A DNA stretch of 64,000 nt. Source: JADLHS01 sp049840435. Lineage in GTDB: Bacteria > Verrucomicrobiota > Verrucomicrobiia > Limisphaerales > JADLHS01. Below are positions 18,240-30,760 of the stretch, piece by piece. A program made the position numbers and the translations under genes. The notes under the pieces are model-generated. The model had not been told where the DNA came from. It ran no database searches and was given only the letters and a program-made list of their open reading frames with translations. The stretch's first letter is position 1. Each line of letters begins with the position of its first letter. The stretch is from the NCBI GenBank assembly GCA_049840435.1, contig JASGKY010000002.1, positions 1 through 64,000 of the forward strand. The letters are read 5' to 3'.

Positions 18240-19310
18240 ATGGGTCTGATGGATTACTTAAGAACGCAGTTCCTCGAAATCATCCAATGGCAGGACGATT
18301 CCCGCGACACGCTTTCGTGGCGCTTCCCGGACGAGGACAAGGAAATCAAACGCGGCGCGCAACTCATCGTACGCGAATCGCAGGCCGCGCAATTCATCTA
18401 CCTCGGCCAGTTCGGTGACACGTTCGGCCCGGGCAAACATTATCTCACCACGGACAACATCCCGATCCTCTCCACGCTCAAGGGCTGGAAGTACGGCTTC
18501 GAATCGCCGTTCAAAGCCGACATCTACTACGTCAACACGCGCCTGTTCACCGGTAACAAGTGGGGCACAGCGAATCCCATCATGCTGCGCGACCAGGATT
18601 TTGGAATCGTGCGCGCGCGGGCTTACGCCACATTCGATTTCAAGGTGGTGGACGTGAAAACGTTCCTCAAGGAAGTTGCCGGCACAGACGATCATTTCCG
18701 GCTCGATGAATTTGCCGACACCATGCGCTCGCGCATCGTCAGTGTGTTTACCGATGCGCTCGCGTCGTCCAAAGTGCCCGTGCTTGATGTGGCATCACGC
18801 TACTCGGAACTTGGCGACGCTCTGTTGCCCGCCATCAACCCGCAGGTCACGACCAAATACGGCATCGAGATCAGCAGCTTCATTGTCGAGAACGTGTCTG
18901 TCCCGCCGGAAGTGGAACAAGCGATTGACAAACGCAGCAGCATGCAGGCGATTGGCAACCTGAACGACTACGTGAAGTTCCAGATGGCGGAATCCATAGG
19001 CAAGAGCGGTGGTGAAGGCGGCAACATGGCCAACACCGCCGCCCAACTCGGTGCTGGGCTGGCCATGGGACAACAATTCGTTGCAGCATTAGGAGCGCAA
19101 CAAACAACGCCCGCTGCTGCTCCAACCAGCGCTACCGCGCCTGCCGCAGGAATTCCCGAACTGCTGGGCACACCCGACATCGCCCGAGTCTTGGGTGTCA
19201 GCGAAGCTGACGTGCTGGCCACGCTCGAAAAGGGCGAACTCAAAGGGAAGAAGATCGGCTCAACGTGGCGTGTAACACGTGCGGCGTTGGATGAGTTTCT
19301 GAAGAATTAA
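18240..19310 (+). CDS. SPFH-domain (YdjI/virion-core-like) protein with C-terminal excisionase-type HTH
   Basis: This 356-residue protein starts MGLMDYLRTQFLEIIQWQDD and continues LSWRFPDEDKEIKRGAQLIVRESQAA, the opening of the YdjI-type SPFH family. The SPFH/band-7 core spans about residues 30-250 and includes FETPF-like FESPFKADIYYVN and the late helix EVEQAIDKRSSMQAIGNLNDYVKFQ. After a Gly/Ala-rich linker the last 50 residues form an excisionase-like helix-turn-helix: TPDIARVLGVSEADVLATLEKGELKGKKIGSTWRVTRAALDEFL. Such proteins oligomerise at membranes and are linked to envelope-stress scaffolds. A DNA-binding-type module at the end is uncommon, and it may instead bind protein. Confidence 0.82.
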   Translation: MGLMDYLRTQFLEIIQWQDDSRDTLSWRFPDEDKEIKRGAQLIVRESQAAQFIYLGQFGDTFGPGKHYLTTDNIPILSTLKGWKYGFESPFKADIYYVNTRLFTGNKWGTANPIMLRDQDFGIVRARAYATFDFKVVDVKTFLKEVAGTDDHFRLDEFADTMRSRIVSVFTDALASSKVPVLDVASRYSELGDALLPAINPQVTTKYGIEISSFIVENVSVPPEVEQAIDKRSSMQAIGNLNDYVKFQMAESIGKSGGEGGNMANTAAQLGAGLAMGQQFVAALGAQQTTPAAAPTSATAPAAGIPELLGTPDIARVLGVSEADVLATLEKGELKGKKIGSTWRVTRAALDEFLKN

Positions 19311-19326
19311 AGCACGTCGCCTTGGC

Positions 19327-20064
19327 ATGAATCAACCGGACGCTGAAGCCGAATTAGGCTGGCGGCTTTACCTTTGGGCTAGGGAAAGCATTACTCGCGA
19401 AGTGGTGGAAGACTTTCCCTTGCTGAGATTGTGTCAACACGAACGGCGAATCTCTTGTCGTCTTGCGTGGATAGCAGAGCTTCCCGAAAGCCAGCGTCTT
19501 CCAGTTTGTCTGGCTCTTGTGAAATGCGCCAACCGGCCGGCCTTGGGAAAGCGTGAGCAATTAACTGAGCAAGATGAAGAGGTTCTCAATTGGGCTGATG
19601 AAGCTTACTTGAGATTTCACGACGCATTACCCCCTACCCCAGACACTGACCGAAGCTGCTCAACATTTATCAAAGGAGATCTGAGACGTGGCCGCGACCT
19701 GATCATTGAGAGTATGGATCAGGTTCTGGGAACACCCTCAAAGCGCTCGGCAAAGATGCTCTGGTATGTTCACCTGCATGGAGAATGGATTCACAAATGC
19801 ATCATCAAACTCCGCAGTCCGCATTGCTCAGGAATGGTCGAATGCCAAAACTTTCTTTGGCGCTCTGATTTCAATTTTCACACACAACCGGACGACATAA
19901 TCCAAAACATCAATGTGCTGGGAAGACTCGGTGTTGGCACTTGGGGACTGCCATTAGTCAGCAGCAGCCAAGAGCAGTTATCTGCAAAAGCTGTAACTGC
20001 AATCGCACGTCATTTTGCAAACGCAGTCCCATCCTTGGTTCAAGGCCTCCAGAAGAACCATTGA
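19327..20064 (+). CDS. Hypothetical protein, 245 residues
   Basis: I do not recognise this protein. It has no signal peptide, membrane segment or metal motif; it is rich in Trp, Arg and Leu with probable helices around ELGWRLYLWARESITREVVEDF and a middle part LWYVHLHGEWIHKCIIKLR. It starts 17 bases after the SPFH-protein gene and ends 15 bases before the next zinc-ribbon gene, so it is probably in the same transcript. Its codon use is more A/T-rich than its neighbours, which could point to a later insertion between the SPFH and zinc-ribbon genes, but that is only an impression from reading the sequence. Confidence 0.6.
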   Translation: MNQPDAEAELGWRLYLWARESITREVVEDFPLLRLCQHERRISCRLAWIAELPESQRLPVCLALVKCANRPALGKREQLTEQDEEVLNWADEAYLRFHDALPPTPDTDRSCSTFIKGDLRRGRDLIIESMDQVLGTPSKRSAKMLWYVHLHGEWIHKCIIKLRSPHCSGMVECQNFLWRSDFNFHTQPDDIIQNINVLGRLGVGTWGLPLVSSSQEQLSAKAVTAIARHFANAVPSLVQGLQKNH

Positions 20065-20079
20065 TTAAGCAATTCGAAC

Positions 20080-21207
20080 ATGCCCGACCAGCCACCCATC
20101 ATCAACGAAACCATTGCTCAGAAGAAATTCTCCTGCCCCGCGTGCGGGGCAGCGGCGGAGTGGAATCCTACCAAGCAATCGCTCGTCTGCCCGTTCTGTG
20201 GCACGACTTCGCCGGCACAGGTGGAACTCAATGCCTCGGGCGAGCAGGTCATAAAAGAACACGATCTGGTCGCGGCCATTCGCGGTATCCCCGATGACAA
20301 GCGCGGCTGGCAGGCGAAGAAGACTTCCGTCAAATGCCAGAGTTGTCAGGCCATCTCGGTGTTTGATCCCGAACGCGTCGGGCAACGCTGTAATTTCTGC
20401 GGCTCGGCGGCGCTCGTTCCCTACGAGGAAATCAAGGAAGCGTTCAGCCCGGAAAGTCTGCTGCCCTTCAAGATCAGCGAGACGCAGGTGCGTGACAGCA
20501 TCCGTCGCTGGTATGGCAGCCGATGGTTCGCACCAAACAAACTCAAGAACGCCGCGCTCACCGACACGGTCAAGGGACTTTACATCCCTTACTGGACCTT
20601 CGACGCACAAGTCCACGCGGATTGGACGGCGGAGTCGGGTTATTACTATTGGGACACGGAGAGCTACACTGATTCGCAGGGCAAACGCCAGACGCGGCAG
20701 GTGCGCAAGATTCGTTGGCAATGGTCCTCCGGCGCACTGAACCATTTCTTCGACGACGAGCTAGTCTCCGCCTCGCGCGGTGTGAATTCCGAGTTGCTGT
20801 CGAAAGTGGAACCATTCCCCACCAAAGAACTCTCCCCCTACAACGCAGGCTTTCTTTCCGGCTGGGTGGTGGAGCGCTACCAGATTGACCTCGTGAGCGC
20901 CGCCAAACGTGCTCGCGAAATGATGGACGGCAAAATGTATTCCCTGTGCGGCTCGCAAGTGCCCGGCGACACTCATCGCAACCTGAGCGTGGATTCGGAT
21001 TACTCGCGCCAGACATTCAAGCACATCCTCGCGCCCGTGTGGTTGCTCACCTACAACTACGGCCCACGCACCTTCCAAGTCGTCATTAACGGCTTCACTG
21101 GCACGATCGCAGGCAAGTATCCCAAGAGTTGGGTGAAAATTTTCTTCGCCGTGCTGGGCGGGCTCATCGTGGCAGGAATCATCGCCTTGATTGTGAGCAA
21201 GCACTGA
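20080..21207 (+). CDS. Zinc-ribbon protein with C-terminal membrane anchor
   Basis: The 375-residue product has two N-terminal zinc ribbons: FSCPACGAAAEW...CPFCG (about residues 17-41) and VKCQSCQAISVF...CNFCGS (about 84-108). A middle domain of about 200 residues follows, with aromatic motifs LYIPYWTFDAQVHADW and GYYYWDTESY, and a single membrane helix at the end (FFAVLGGLIVAGIIALIV). Proteins of this kind are annotated as TFIIB-type zinc-ribbon or PriA-like, but the sequence is not a helicase. The position after the SPFH-domain gene suggests a membrane-associated partner of that scaffold; this is an inference. Confidence 0.75.
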   Translation: MPDQPPIINETIAQKKFSCPACGAAAEWNPTKQSLVCPFCGTTSPAQVELNASGEQVIKEHDLVAAIRGIPDDKRGWQAKKTSVKCQSCQAISVFDPERVGQRCNFCGSAALVPYEEIKEAFSPESLLPFKISETQVRDSIRRWYGSRWFAPNKLKNAALTDTVKGLYIPYWTFDAQVHADWTAESGYYYWDTESYTDSQGKRQTRQVRKIRWQWSSGALNHFFDDELVSASRGVNSELLSKVEPFPTKELSPYNAGFLSGWVVERYQIDLVSAAKRAREMMDGKMYSLCGSQVPGDTHRNLSVDSDYSRQTFKHILAPVWLLTYNYGPRTFQVVINGFTGTIAGKYPKSWVKIFFAVLGGLIVAGIIALIVSKH

Positions 21208-21211
21208 CCCG

Positions 21212-21822
21212 TTAATCGGACGCGCAACCTTCGACCTCCGCTGCTTCCAAGAACTGACGCAACACCTTGACGCGCGGTTCAGCTAGTTTGCGGGCGGCGG
21301 GCAGCTTGAGTTGACCGGGCAAAACCTCGGCGTTCTTTCGCAGCACGCGCAAGGCATCAGGAAAGGTATGAAACCGCGTGTCGCGCCCGATCTTACAAAC
21401 AGTACGCAACACTGTCACTGCACCGAGTTGCTCCAAGATGTCCGCATCACGAAGAATGATTGCCTCAATGGTCACTGGATTATCCTGCGGTTGATGCGTG
21501 CGGATGGCTTCGACGACGGCGGGAATTTTTTCGACAGGAAAACCAAACTGCTTGAGCAACCCCGGCGTCCGCTGCATTGCGTAAGCTACGTTATCCCACT
21601 TGGCCAACGCCGCGGGATCTTCAGGACGGTGACCAACAAACACGCCAAGATCATGCAGCCACACTGCGGCGAAGACGATGTCGTCATCGTAGACCTGCCC
21701 TGCGCCAACTTCCCGCGTCAGCGCATAGAGGCGAGGCTGATGGCTGAACTTGTCCACAGGCTTCGCTTGTTCGCGGATGTAAGCCACGAGCGCGTCGCGA
21801 AAGCCGGGTGAGGTCACAGGCA

Positions 21823-21823
<1 letters not shown>
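21212..21823 (-). CDS. HD-domain phosphohydrolase-like protein
   Basis: The 203-residue protein starts MPVTSPGFRDALVAYI and carries an HD-superfamily fold: an upstream His in FSHQPRLYALTRE, the HD pair in AAVWLHDLGVF, then IRTHQP and LRDADILEQLG. Such proteins are metal-dependent phosphohydrolases acting on nucleotides or signalling molecules; the substrate is not readable. Its ATG overlaps the ileS stop codon by one base (TGATG at 21825-21821), so translation is coupled to ileS. A longer upstream reading is only the shadow of ileS. Confidence 0.8.
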
Positions 21824-24633
<2,810 letters not shown>

Positions 24634-24705
24634 CGCTATTTAGGAGCGCAGACGGTAGCAAACCGTTGGCGTACGAGTCAAACGCCCGGGGGAAGGATTT
24701 TCACA

Positions 24706-27530
24706 GTGCACTGCCCGGAATATGACTTCTCGCCAGTTGTCTTGCGGCGCCAACCGGTTCATGCTGGCCGGGTGAATCGCCCTGCTCTGCTCTGGATCGC
24801 CACATTGTTGGCTGTGGTCGGCTTTGCCAACATCACTGTGGCTCAAAGCGACCTGCGTCCGGTGGAATTGCGCTGCGAATACGCTGCCAATCCCCTCGGC
24901 ATTGATATCGCGCAACCACGACTTTCTTGGAAACTCGCCAGCCAGCAACGCGGCCAACGGCAGAATGCCTATCAAATTCATGTGTTTTCCCGCGCCGCAT
25001 TGGAGGCAACCAACAAGACTCCAGATTTGTGGGACAGCGGCAAGGTCAACTCAGACGAAACGATCTTGATCCGCTACGCGGGCAAAGAACTCGCCGCGTC
25101 ACAACAGGCATTCTGGACCGTGCGCGTTTGGGATCAGAACGGCCAGCCGTCGAAGTGGACGGATTTCCAGACTTGGACGATGGGCTTGGTAGGGACAAAT
25201 GATTTGAAAGCAGCGTGGATTTGCGCCCCAGCGACCACCGAGTCCTTATTACTGCGCAAAGAATTCATCGTTAAACCCGGATTTCAACGCGCCATCGCGC
25301 ACGTCACCGGACTGGGCCAATACGAGATGTCGCTCAATGGCAAAAAGGTCGGCGCTGACCTGCTCTCGCCCGGCTGGACGGATTACAACGATACCATCCT
25401 TTACGACACGCACGACATCACCGCGCAACTTCGCAAAGGTGCGAACGCTGTCGGCCTCACGCTTGGCAACGGCATGCATCACGTCGAACGACGGAATCGC
25501 TTCGCGAAGTTCACCGGCTCGTTCGGGCCGCAACGCGCACTTTGCCAGATTGAACTCCAATACGCCGACGGCACGAAGGAATTCGTTGTGACGGATAAAT
25601 CGTGGCGTGTGCATCCGGGCGGCGTCACTTATAACAGCATCTACGGTGGCGAAGATTTCGATGCGCGGCTTTATCCCAAAGGCTGGAATGAACCCGGCTT
25701 CAAAAATCAATCATGGCAAGACGCCGTCGAAGTAGTGCGGCCCGCCAGCAAACTGCGCGGACACAGCGTCGCGAGTGAGCCTTTGCGCGAGATCGAATTC
25801 AACCTGCCCTTCAGCGAGCAAAAACTTTCCGACACGGTGAGCGTTTTCGACTTCGCACAAAATGCCAGCTACATTCCACGCCTCCGCGTCAGCGGACCAG
25901 CCGGCAGCACAGTGCGTTTGATTCCTGCCGAAGTCATCAATGCCGACGGCTCGATCCAACGCAGCACCATGGGCAGCACGAACCGCGGTATCTCCTGGTG
26001 GCAATACACGAAGGCCACAGACAAGACGGAAGAATGGTTTCCGCAGTTCTATTACGTAGGCTGCCGTTACTTGCAGGCGGAGTTAGTGCCGGCAAAGCCG
26101 AAAGGCAAGTTGCCCAAGATTGATTCGCTCGAAGGCGTCATCGTTCATTCAGCGCCACGCCCACCGGCGAATTCGAGTGCTCCAACCCGTTGCTCAATCG
26201 CATCCGCTACCTCTTACGCTGGGCGCAACGCGCGAACATGGTTTCGGTCCTGACTGATTGTCCGCATCGCGAAAAGCTCGGTTGGCTCGAGCAATATCAT
26301 CTCAACGGCCCGGCCATCCGTTATGAATTCGATATGGCGCGCATGTTCACCAAAGGCATGAACGACATGGCCGATGCGCAGACGGATACCGGCCTCGTCC
26401 CGAACATTGCGCCCGAATACACCGAGTTCAAAGGCGCGTTCCGTTCGTCGCCGGAATGGGGCAGCGCCTTCCTCATCGTGCCCTGGCAGCAATATCAATT
26501 TAACGGCGACCTTGATCTGTTCCGCACGCATTACGCGGACATGAAACGCTACTTCACCTATCTCGAAAATTCCGCCAACAACCACATCATCCACCTGAGC
26601 CTCGGCGATTGGTTTGATCTTGGCCCGAAGAAATCCGGCGCATCACCGAACACACCGCCGCCCGTCACCGCCACCGCGTTTTACTATCATGATGCGTGGA
26701 TTCTCTCCCAAGCTGCCGCGCTGCTGGGCAAAACTAATGAAGCCCAGGAATTCGCCGCCAAAGCGGAGACAATCCGGCGCGCATTCAATGAGAACTTTTT
26801 TGATGCGACGAAGGGGACTTATGCCACTGGCTCGCAGTGTGCCAACGCCCTTCCGCTGGTGTTCGGCATCGTTGAGGCCGCCAACAGCAACGCCGTGCTT
26901 GCCTCACTCGTCAAAGATGTCGAAGCGCGCGATACGCAGATGACTGCGGGTGATGTCGGTTATCGTTTCCTGCTGCAAGCCCTCGCGCAGAGCGGGCGTT
27001 CGGACTTGGTTTATCGCATGATCAATCAGGACGAGAAACCCGGCTACGGCTACATGCTCAAGAAGGGCGCGACGAGCCTGACCGAAGCATGGGATGCCAA
27101 CCTCACCACGTCACACAATCACTTCATGCTCGGCCACATCACGGAATGGTTTTACAAAGATCTCGTGGGAATTGATTGCGACCCAGCCGGCCCCGGCTTC
27201 AAGCGCATCATCATTAAACCCACACCCGTCGGCGATCTAACTTGGGCCAAGGCCAGCTATGATTCAGCGCGCGGAAAAATCTCCAGCCACTGGAGACGGG
27301 ACGGAGAAAAATTCACGCTGGAAGTGGAAATCCCGCCGAACACCGCTGCGACTGTCTATGTCCCCAGCAAACCGGAGGGGACTGTGAGTGAAGGCGGCCA
27401 ACCGCTAGATCAAGCCGTGGGGGCGAAATTACTGCGGGCCGAGCCGGGATATAAAGTCCTCGCGATCGATCTGGCCGCTACAGCTTTGAGTCTCAATTCT
27501 GAGCTTTCTTTGCCTCGGCTTCAGCCTTAG
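24706..27530 (+). pseudogene. Alpha-L-rhamnosidase, GH78 (secreted), frameshifted
   Basis: Read across one break this is a secreted GH78 enzyme releasing terminal L-rhamnose from pectic side chains. The first part contains ELRCEYAANPLGIDIAQPRLSWKL, DLWDSGKV and LSPGWTDYNDTILYDTHDIT (N-terminal Ig-like and jelly-roll domains). The catalytic (alpha/alpha)6 part contains SVLTDCPHREKLGWLEQ and LTEAWDAN. The frame breaks near 26152: IVHSA should continue TPTGEFECSNPLLNRIRYLL, which lies in another frame; one missing base explains it. Start: GTG 24706 is preceded by GGAAGGA at good spacing; GTG 24772 gives a cleaner signal peptide (LLWIATLLAVVGFANITVAQ). The 3' end overlaps the convergent DUF3826 gene by 38 bases. 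Confidence 0.82.
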
Positions 27531-28188
27531 CCACCGCTTGTTTGGCTTCCCATTCCTTGATGGCCTTTTCCACTTCGTGACCGTTGGCATTCAACATGGC
27601 GTTGATGCTTTCCTTATGTTTTTGGAAAATGGCCGTCTTTTCATCCGCACTGCCGCCGTCCATGGCCTCCTCACGTGCGGCCTTGAGCAATTCCAGAATC
27701 TTCGCCTTCTCCGCGTCTGTCAGCTTCGGCACGATTTCGCAATACGCGTCATACGTCACCTTAACCTTGTTGTAAGTCATCCGGTCTTTGACTTGTTCCA
27801 CCTGGGCTGGGGTCAGCTCAGCGGCAAGGCGGGAAAGAAAATGATCGTGCAACTGCTGCGAAAGAATTTTCAACACTGCGCCGCGGTTCGTTTCCGCGCC
27901 CGGAGCATTCTTGCTCAATGATTGGAACATTGTGTCGAGCGCCTCATCACGAGCCCGAAGTGAACGGTACTGCGCGATAATCGAGTCTTTGACCCGACCG
28001 ATCTTGGTTTCATCTTTCAGGTCCAGCATTTTCAAAATGTCATCCGCGCGCTTGGTGATATTGGCGGTATAAACCTGCTCCAATTCCGCCGCTGTAAACG
28101 GAGCAGTGCGTTCTGAATCTTCGGCAAACGAAGCCAGCGCGACTCCCAACGACAGGACCATACCTGTAAGCAAAGCTTTGTGGTTCAT
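27493..28188 (-). CDS. DUF3826 secreted protein
   Basis: The 231-residue product has a signal peptide (MNHKALLTGMVLSLGVALASFA) and a mostly helical, charged body with DILKMLDLKDETKIGRVKDSI and LTDAEKAKILELLKAAREEAMDGGSADEKTAIFQKHK, matching the DUF3826 family, plus an Ala/Lys/Glu-rich tail. Function is unknown. The family is often found among polysaccharide-degradation genes of Bacteroidota and Verrucomicrobiota, and here it sits between a rhamnosidase and an arabinofuranosidase. ATG 28188 is preferred to a TTG two codons earlier. Confidence 0.75.
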   Translation of the reverse strand: MNHKALLTGMVLSLGVALASFAEDSERTAPFTAAELEQVYTANITKRADDILKMLDLKDETKIGRVKDSIIAQYRSLRARDEALDTMFQSLSKNAPGAETNRGAVLKILSQQLHDHFLSRLAAELTPAQVEQVKDRMTYNKVKVTYDAYCEIVPKLTDAEKAKILELLKAAREEAMDGGSADEKTAIFQKHKESINAMLNANGHEVEKAIKEWEAKQAVAKAEAEAKKAQN

Positions 28189-28323
28189 GGGCAAATCGTA
28201 GCACTGCCAAATTGGCCGTCCACCGGAATTTTTCCTGCTTAGGTCACCCTGAAACTCGTTAAGTCATGTAGCCAATTTGGGCTGGTTGACACTCCGCCAT
28301 CGGGTTGTCCAAGCTGGTGAATC

Positions 28324-30760
28324 ATGAAATCAACTGCCGCTACGTTGTTGTGCCTGACCGCCCTCAGCCTCCATGCCGCCTCGGACTATCCGGTGCAACC
28401 TGTTCCCTTCACCGAAGTCCAGCTCACCAGCGGCCTGCTGGCAAACCGTCAGGCCACCAATGCTACCGTCACGATGCCATTTGCATTCGAGCAATGCGAA
28501 TCTTCCGGGCGTATCAAAAACTTCGATCTCGCCGCCGAAGTCATGAAACGGCGCGCGGCCGGCGAAACCAATTTCCAGATCAAACCGCCCACCCAATACC
28601 CCTTCGACGATTCGGATGTCTATAAAGCCATCGAAGGCGCGGCATTTTGTCTGACCACGAAGCCGGATGCCACGGTGCAAGCCCAGTTGGAAGGCATCAT
28701 CGCCCGCATTGCTGCCGCACAGGAACAGGATGGCTATCTCTACACATGGCGCACCATGCACCCGGACAGCCCCGCGACATGATTGGATCAACCAACAGCG
28801 CTGGCTCAACGACCCAAAACTCAGTCACGAACTTTACAACCTCGGCCATCTCTACGAATCCGGCGTCGCGCACTATCGCGCCACCGGTTCACGCTCACTT
28901 GCTCGACATCTGCCTCAAGAGCGCAGAGTTGATTGAAAAAGATTTCGGCGACCACCAAACCGCGTATTGCGCCCGGCCACGAAATCATCGAGATGGGACT
29001 CGCCAAACTTTACCGCGAGACTGGCGATACCAAGCTGGCTCGACCTCGCCAAATTCTTCCTCGATGTGCGCGGCCAAGGCAGTGAATACAGTCAGGACCA
29101 CAAACCCGTCGTGGACCAAGACAAGGCCGTCGGTCACGCCGTGCGCGCCAACTATCTCTACAGCGGCATGGCGGACGTCGCTGCGCTCACGGGTGACCAG
29201 CGTTATCTCGAGGCCATCAGCCAGATTTGGGAAAACGTCGTGGATACGAAGCTGCATCTCACCGGCGGCTGTGGCGCGCGCGCCAACGGCGAAGCTTATG
29301 GCGACGATTACGAATTCCCCAACCGTTGCTACAATGAAACCTGCGCCGCCGTCGCATTTCTATTCTGGAATCATCGCATGTTCCTTATGACCGGCGACGC
29401 CAAATACATGGATGTCTTCGAGCGCTCGCTCTACAACGGCGTCCTCAGCGGTGTTTCGCTGTCCGGCGATCGCTTCTTCTACCCGAATCCGCTCGAATAT
29501 GATGGTCAGGCCAAAAACAACCATGGCCATGCCGGCCGCGCGCCGTGGTTCGGCTGCGCCTGCTGTCCGCCCAACGTCCTTCGCACGCTCGCCTCGCTCG
29601 GCGATTACGTTTATGCGACGCAAGGCGATAAACTGTTCGTGAATCTCTACGCTCAAGGCAATGCCACCGCGACGGTTTCTGGAAACAAGGTGAAGCTCGG
29701 GCAAACCACCGAATACCCGTGGGACGGCAAAATCAAACTCCGCGTCTCGCCCGAGAAATCCGCCACGTTCACGGTGAATGTCCGCATCCCCGGCTGGGTC
29801 GAAGGCAAACCGCTCCCGAGCGACCTTTACACCTACGACGACGCGACGCCGGCAAAGTGGTCGTTGCTTGTGAACGGGAAGAAAATTTCCGCTGCACCAC
29901 AGCATGGCTTCGCCGCCATCACCCGCGAATGGAAAGCTGGCGACGAAGTCACGCTCGACTTCCCGATGCCCTTCCGCCGCGTCACCGGCAACGCGAAGAT
30001 TGCCGCCACGAAAAATCAGGTCGCCCTCGAACGCGGTCCGATCGTCTATGCGTTTGAAGGCGTGGACAACGACGGCACAGTGTTTGATACCGTTTTGCCT
30101 ACCGACGCGAAGATCAAACCTGAGTATCGCGCCAATTTCCTTGGTGGCGTCACCGTGTTGAACATCACCAAGGCCCAACGCGTCTCGGTGGACAAAGCTG
30201 GCAAACGCGTCACCAAGACCGCCAAGCTCACCGCGATCCCCTACGCCGTCTGGGCAAATCGCGGCCTCACCCCGATGGCCGTCTGGCTCGCCCGTGATGT
30301 CGCCACCGCGCGTCCAATCCAACCGCCCACCATCGCGTCGCAAGCCAAGGTCACCGCTTCCTTCGCTCGTGCCGGGATGAATCTTGCCCCCATCAATGAT
30401 CAGCTCATGCCGCAAAATTTCACCGATGGCTTCGCGCCCACGTTCGATTTCTGGCCGCACAAAGGCACGAGCGAATGGGTTCAATTTGAATTCAAGCAAC
30501 CCGCCAAGGTGAGTTCCGCGCGCGTTTCGTGGTTTGACGACACGGGCACAGGCGAATGTCGCTTACCTGTCTCGTGGCGCATCACCTATCGCGATGCCGA
30601 TAACAACTGGAAGCCGGTGACCAACCCTTCCGAATACGCGATCAAGAAGCGAGACCCCGTCCGCGTCATGTTTGATCCAGTCACCACGAAATCGCTGCGT
30701 CTGGAAATCGAACTCACCAAAGATTTCAGCACCGGCCTTTACGAGTGGGAAGTGGAATAA
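28324..30760 (+). pseudogene. Beta-L-arabinofuranosidase, GH127, with four frame breaks
   Basis: The signal peptide (MKSTAATLLCLTALSLHAAS) and first 150 residues (VPFTEVQLTSGLLANRQ, ICRAAAQEQDGYLYT-like segment) are in one frame. The family then continues in three other frames: DWINQQRWLNDPKLSHELYN, LLDICLKSAELIEKDFG, KPRIAPGHEIIEMGLAKLYRETG, and from about 29037 to the stop in one long frame. Breaks are near 28775, 28901, 28948 and 29036. The catalytic core includes YNETCAAVAFLFW and the Cys cluster FGCACCPPNVLR that forms the zinc-cysteine site of GH127. The C-terminal 150 residues form an F5/8-like sandwich (WVQFEFKQPAKVSSARVSWFDD). The enzyme would remove L-arabinofuranose from side chains. 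Four indels in 260 bases is either decay or a badly resolved stretch. Confidence 0.82.
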
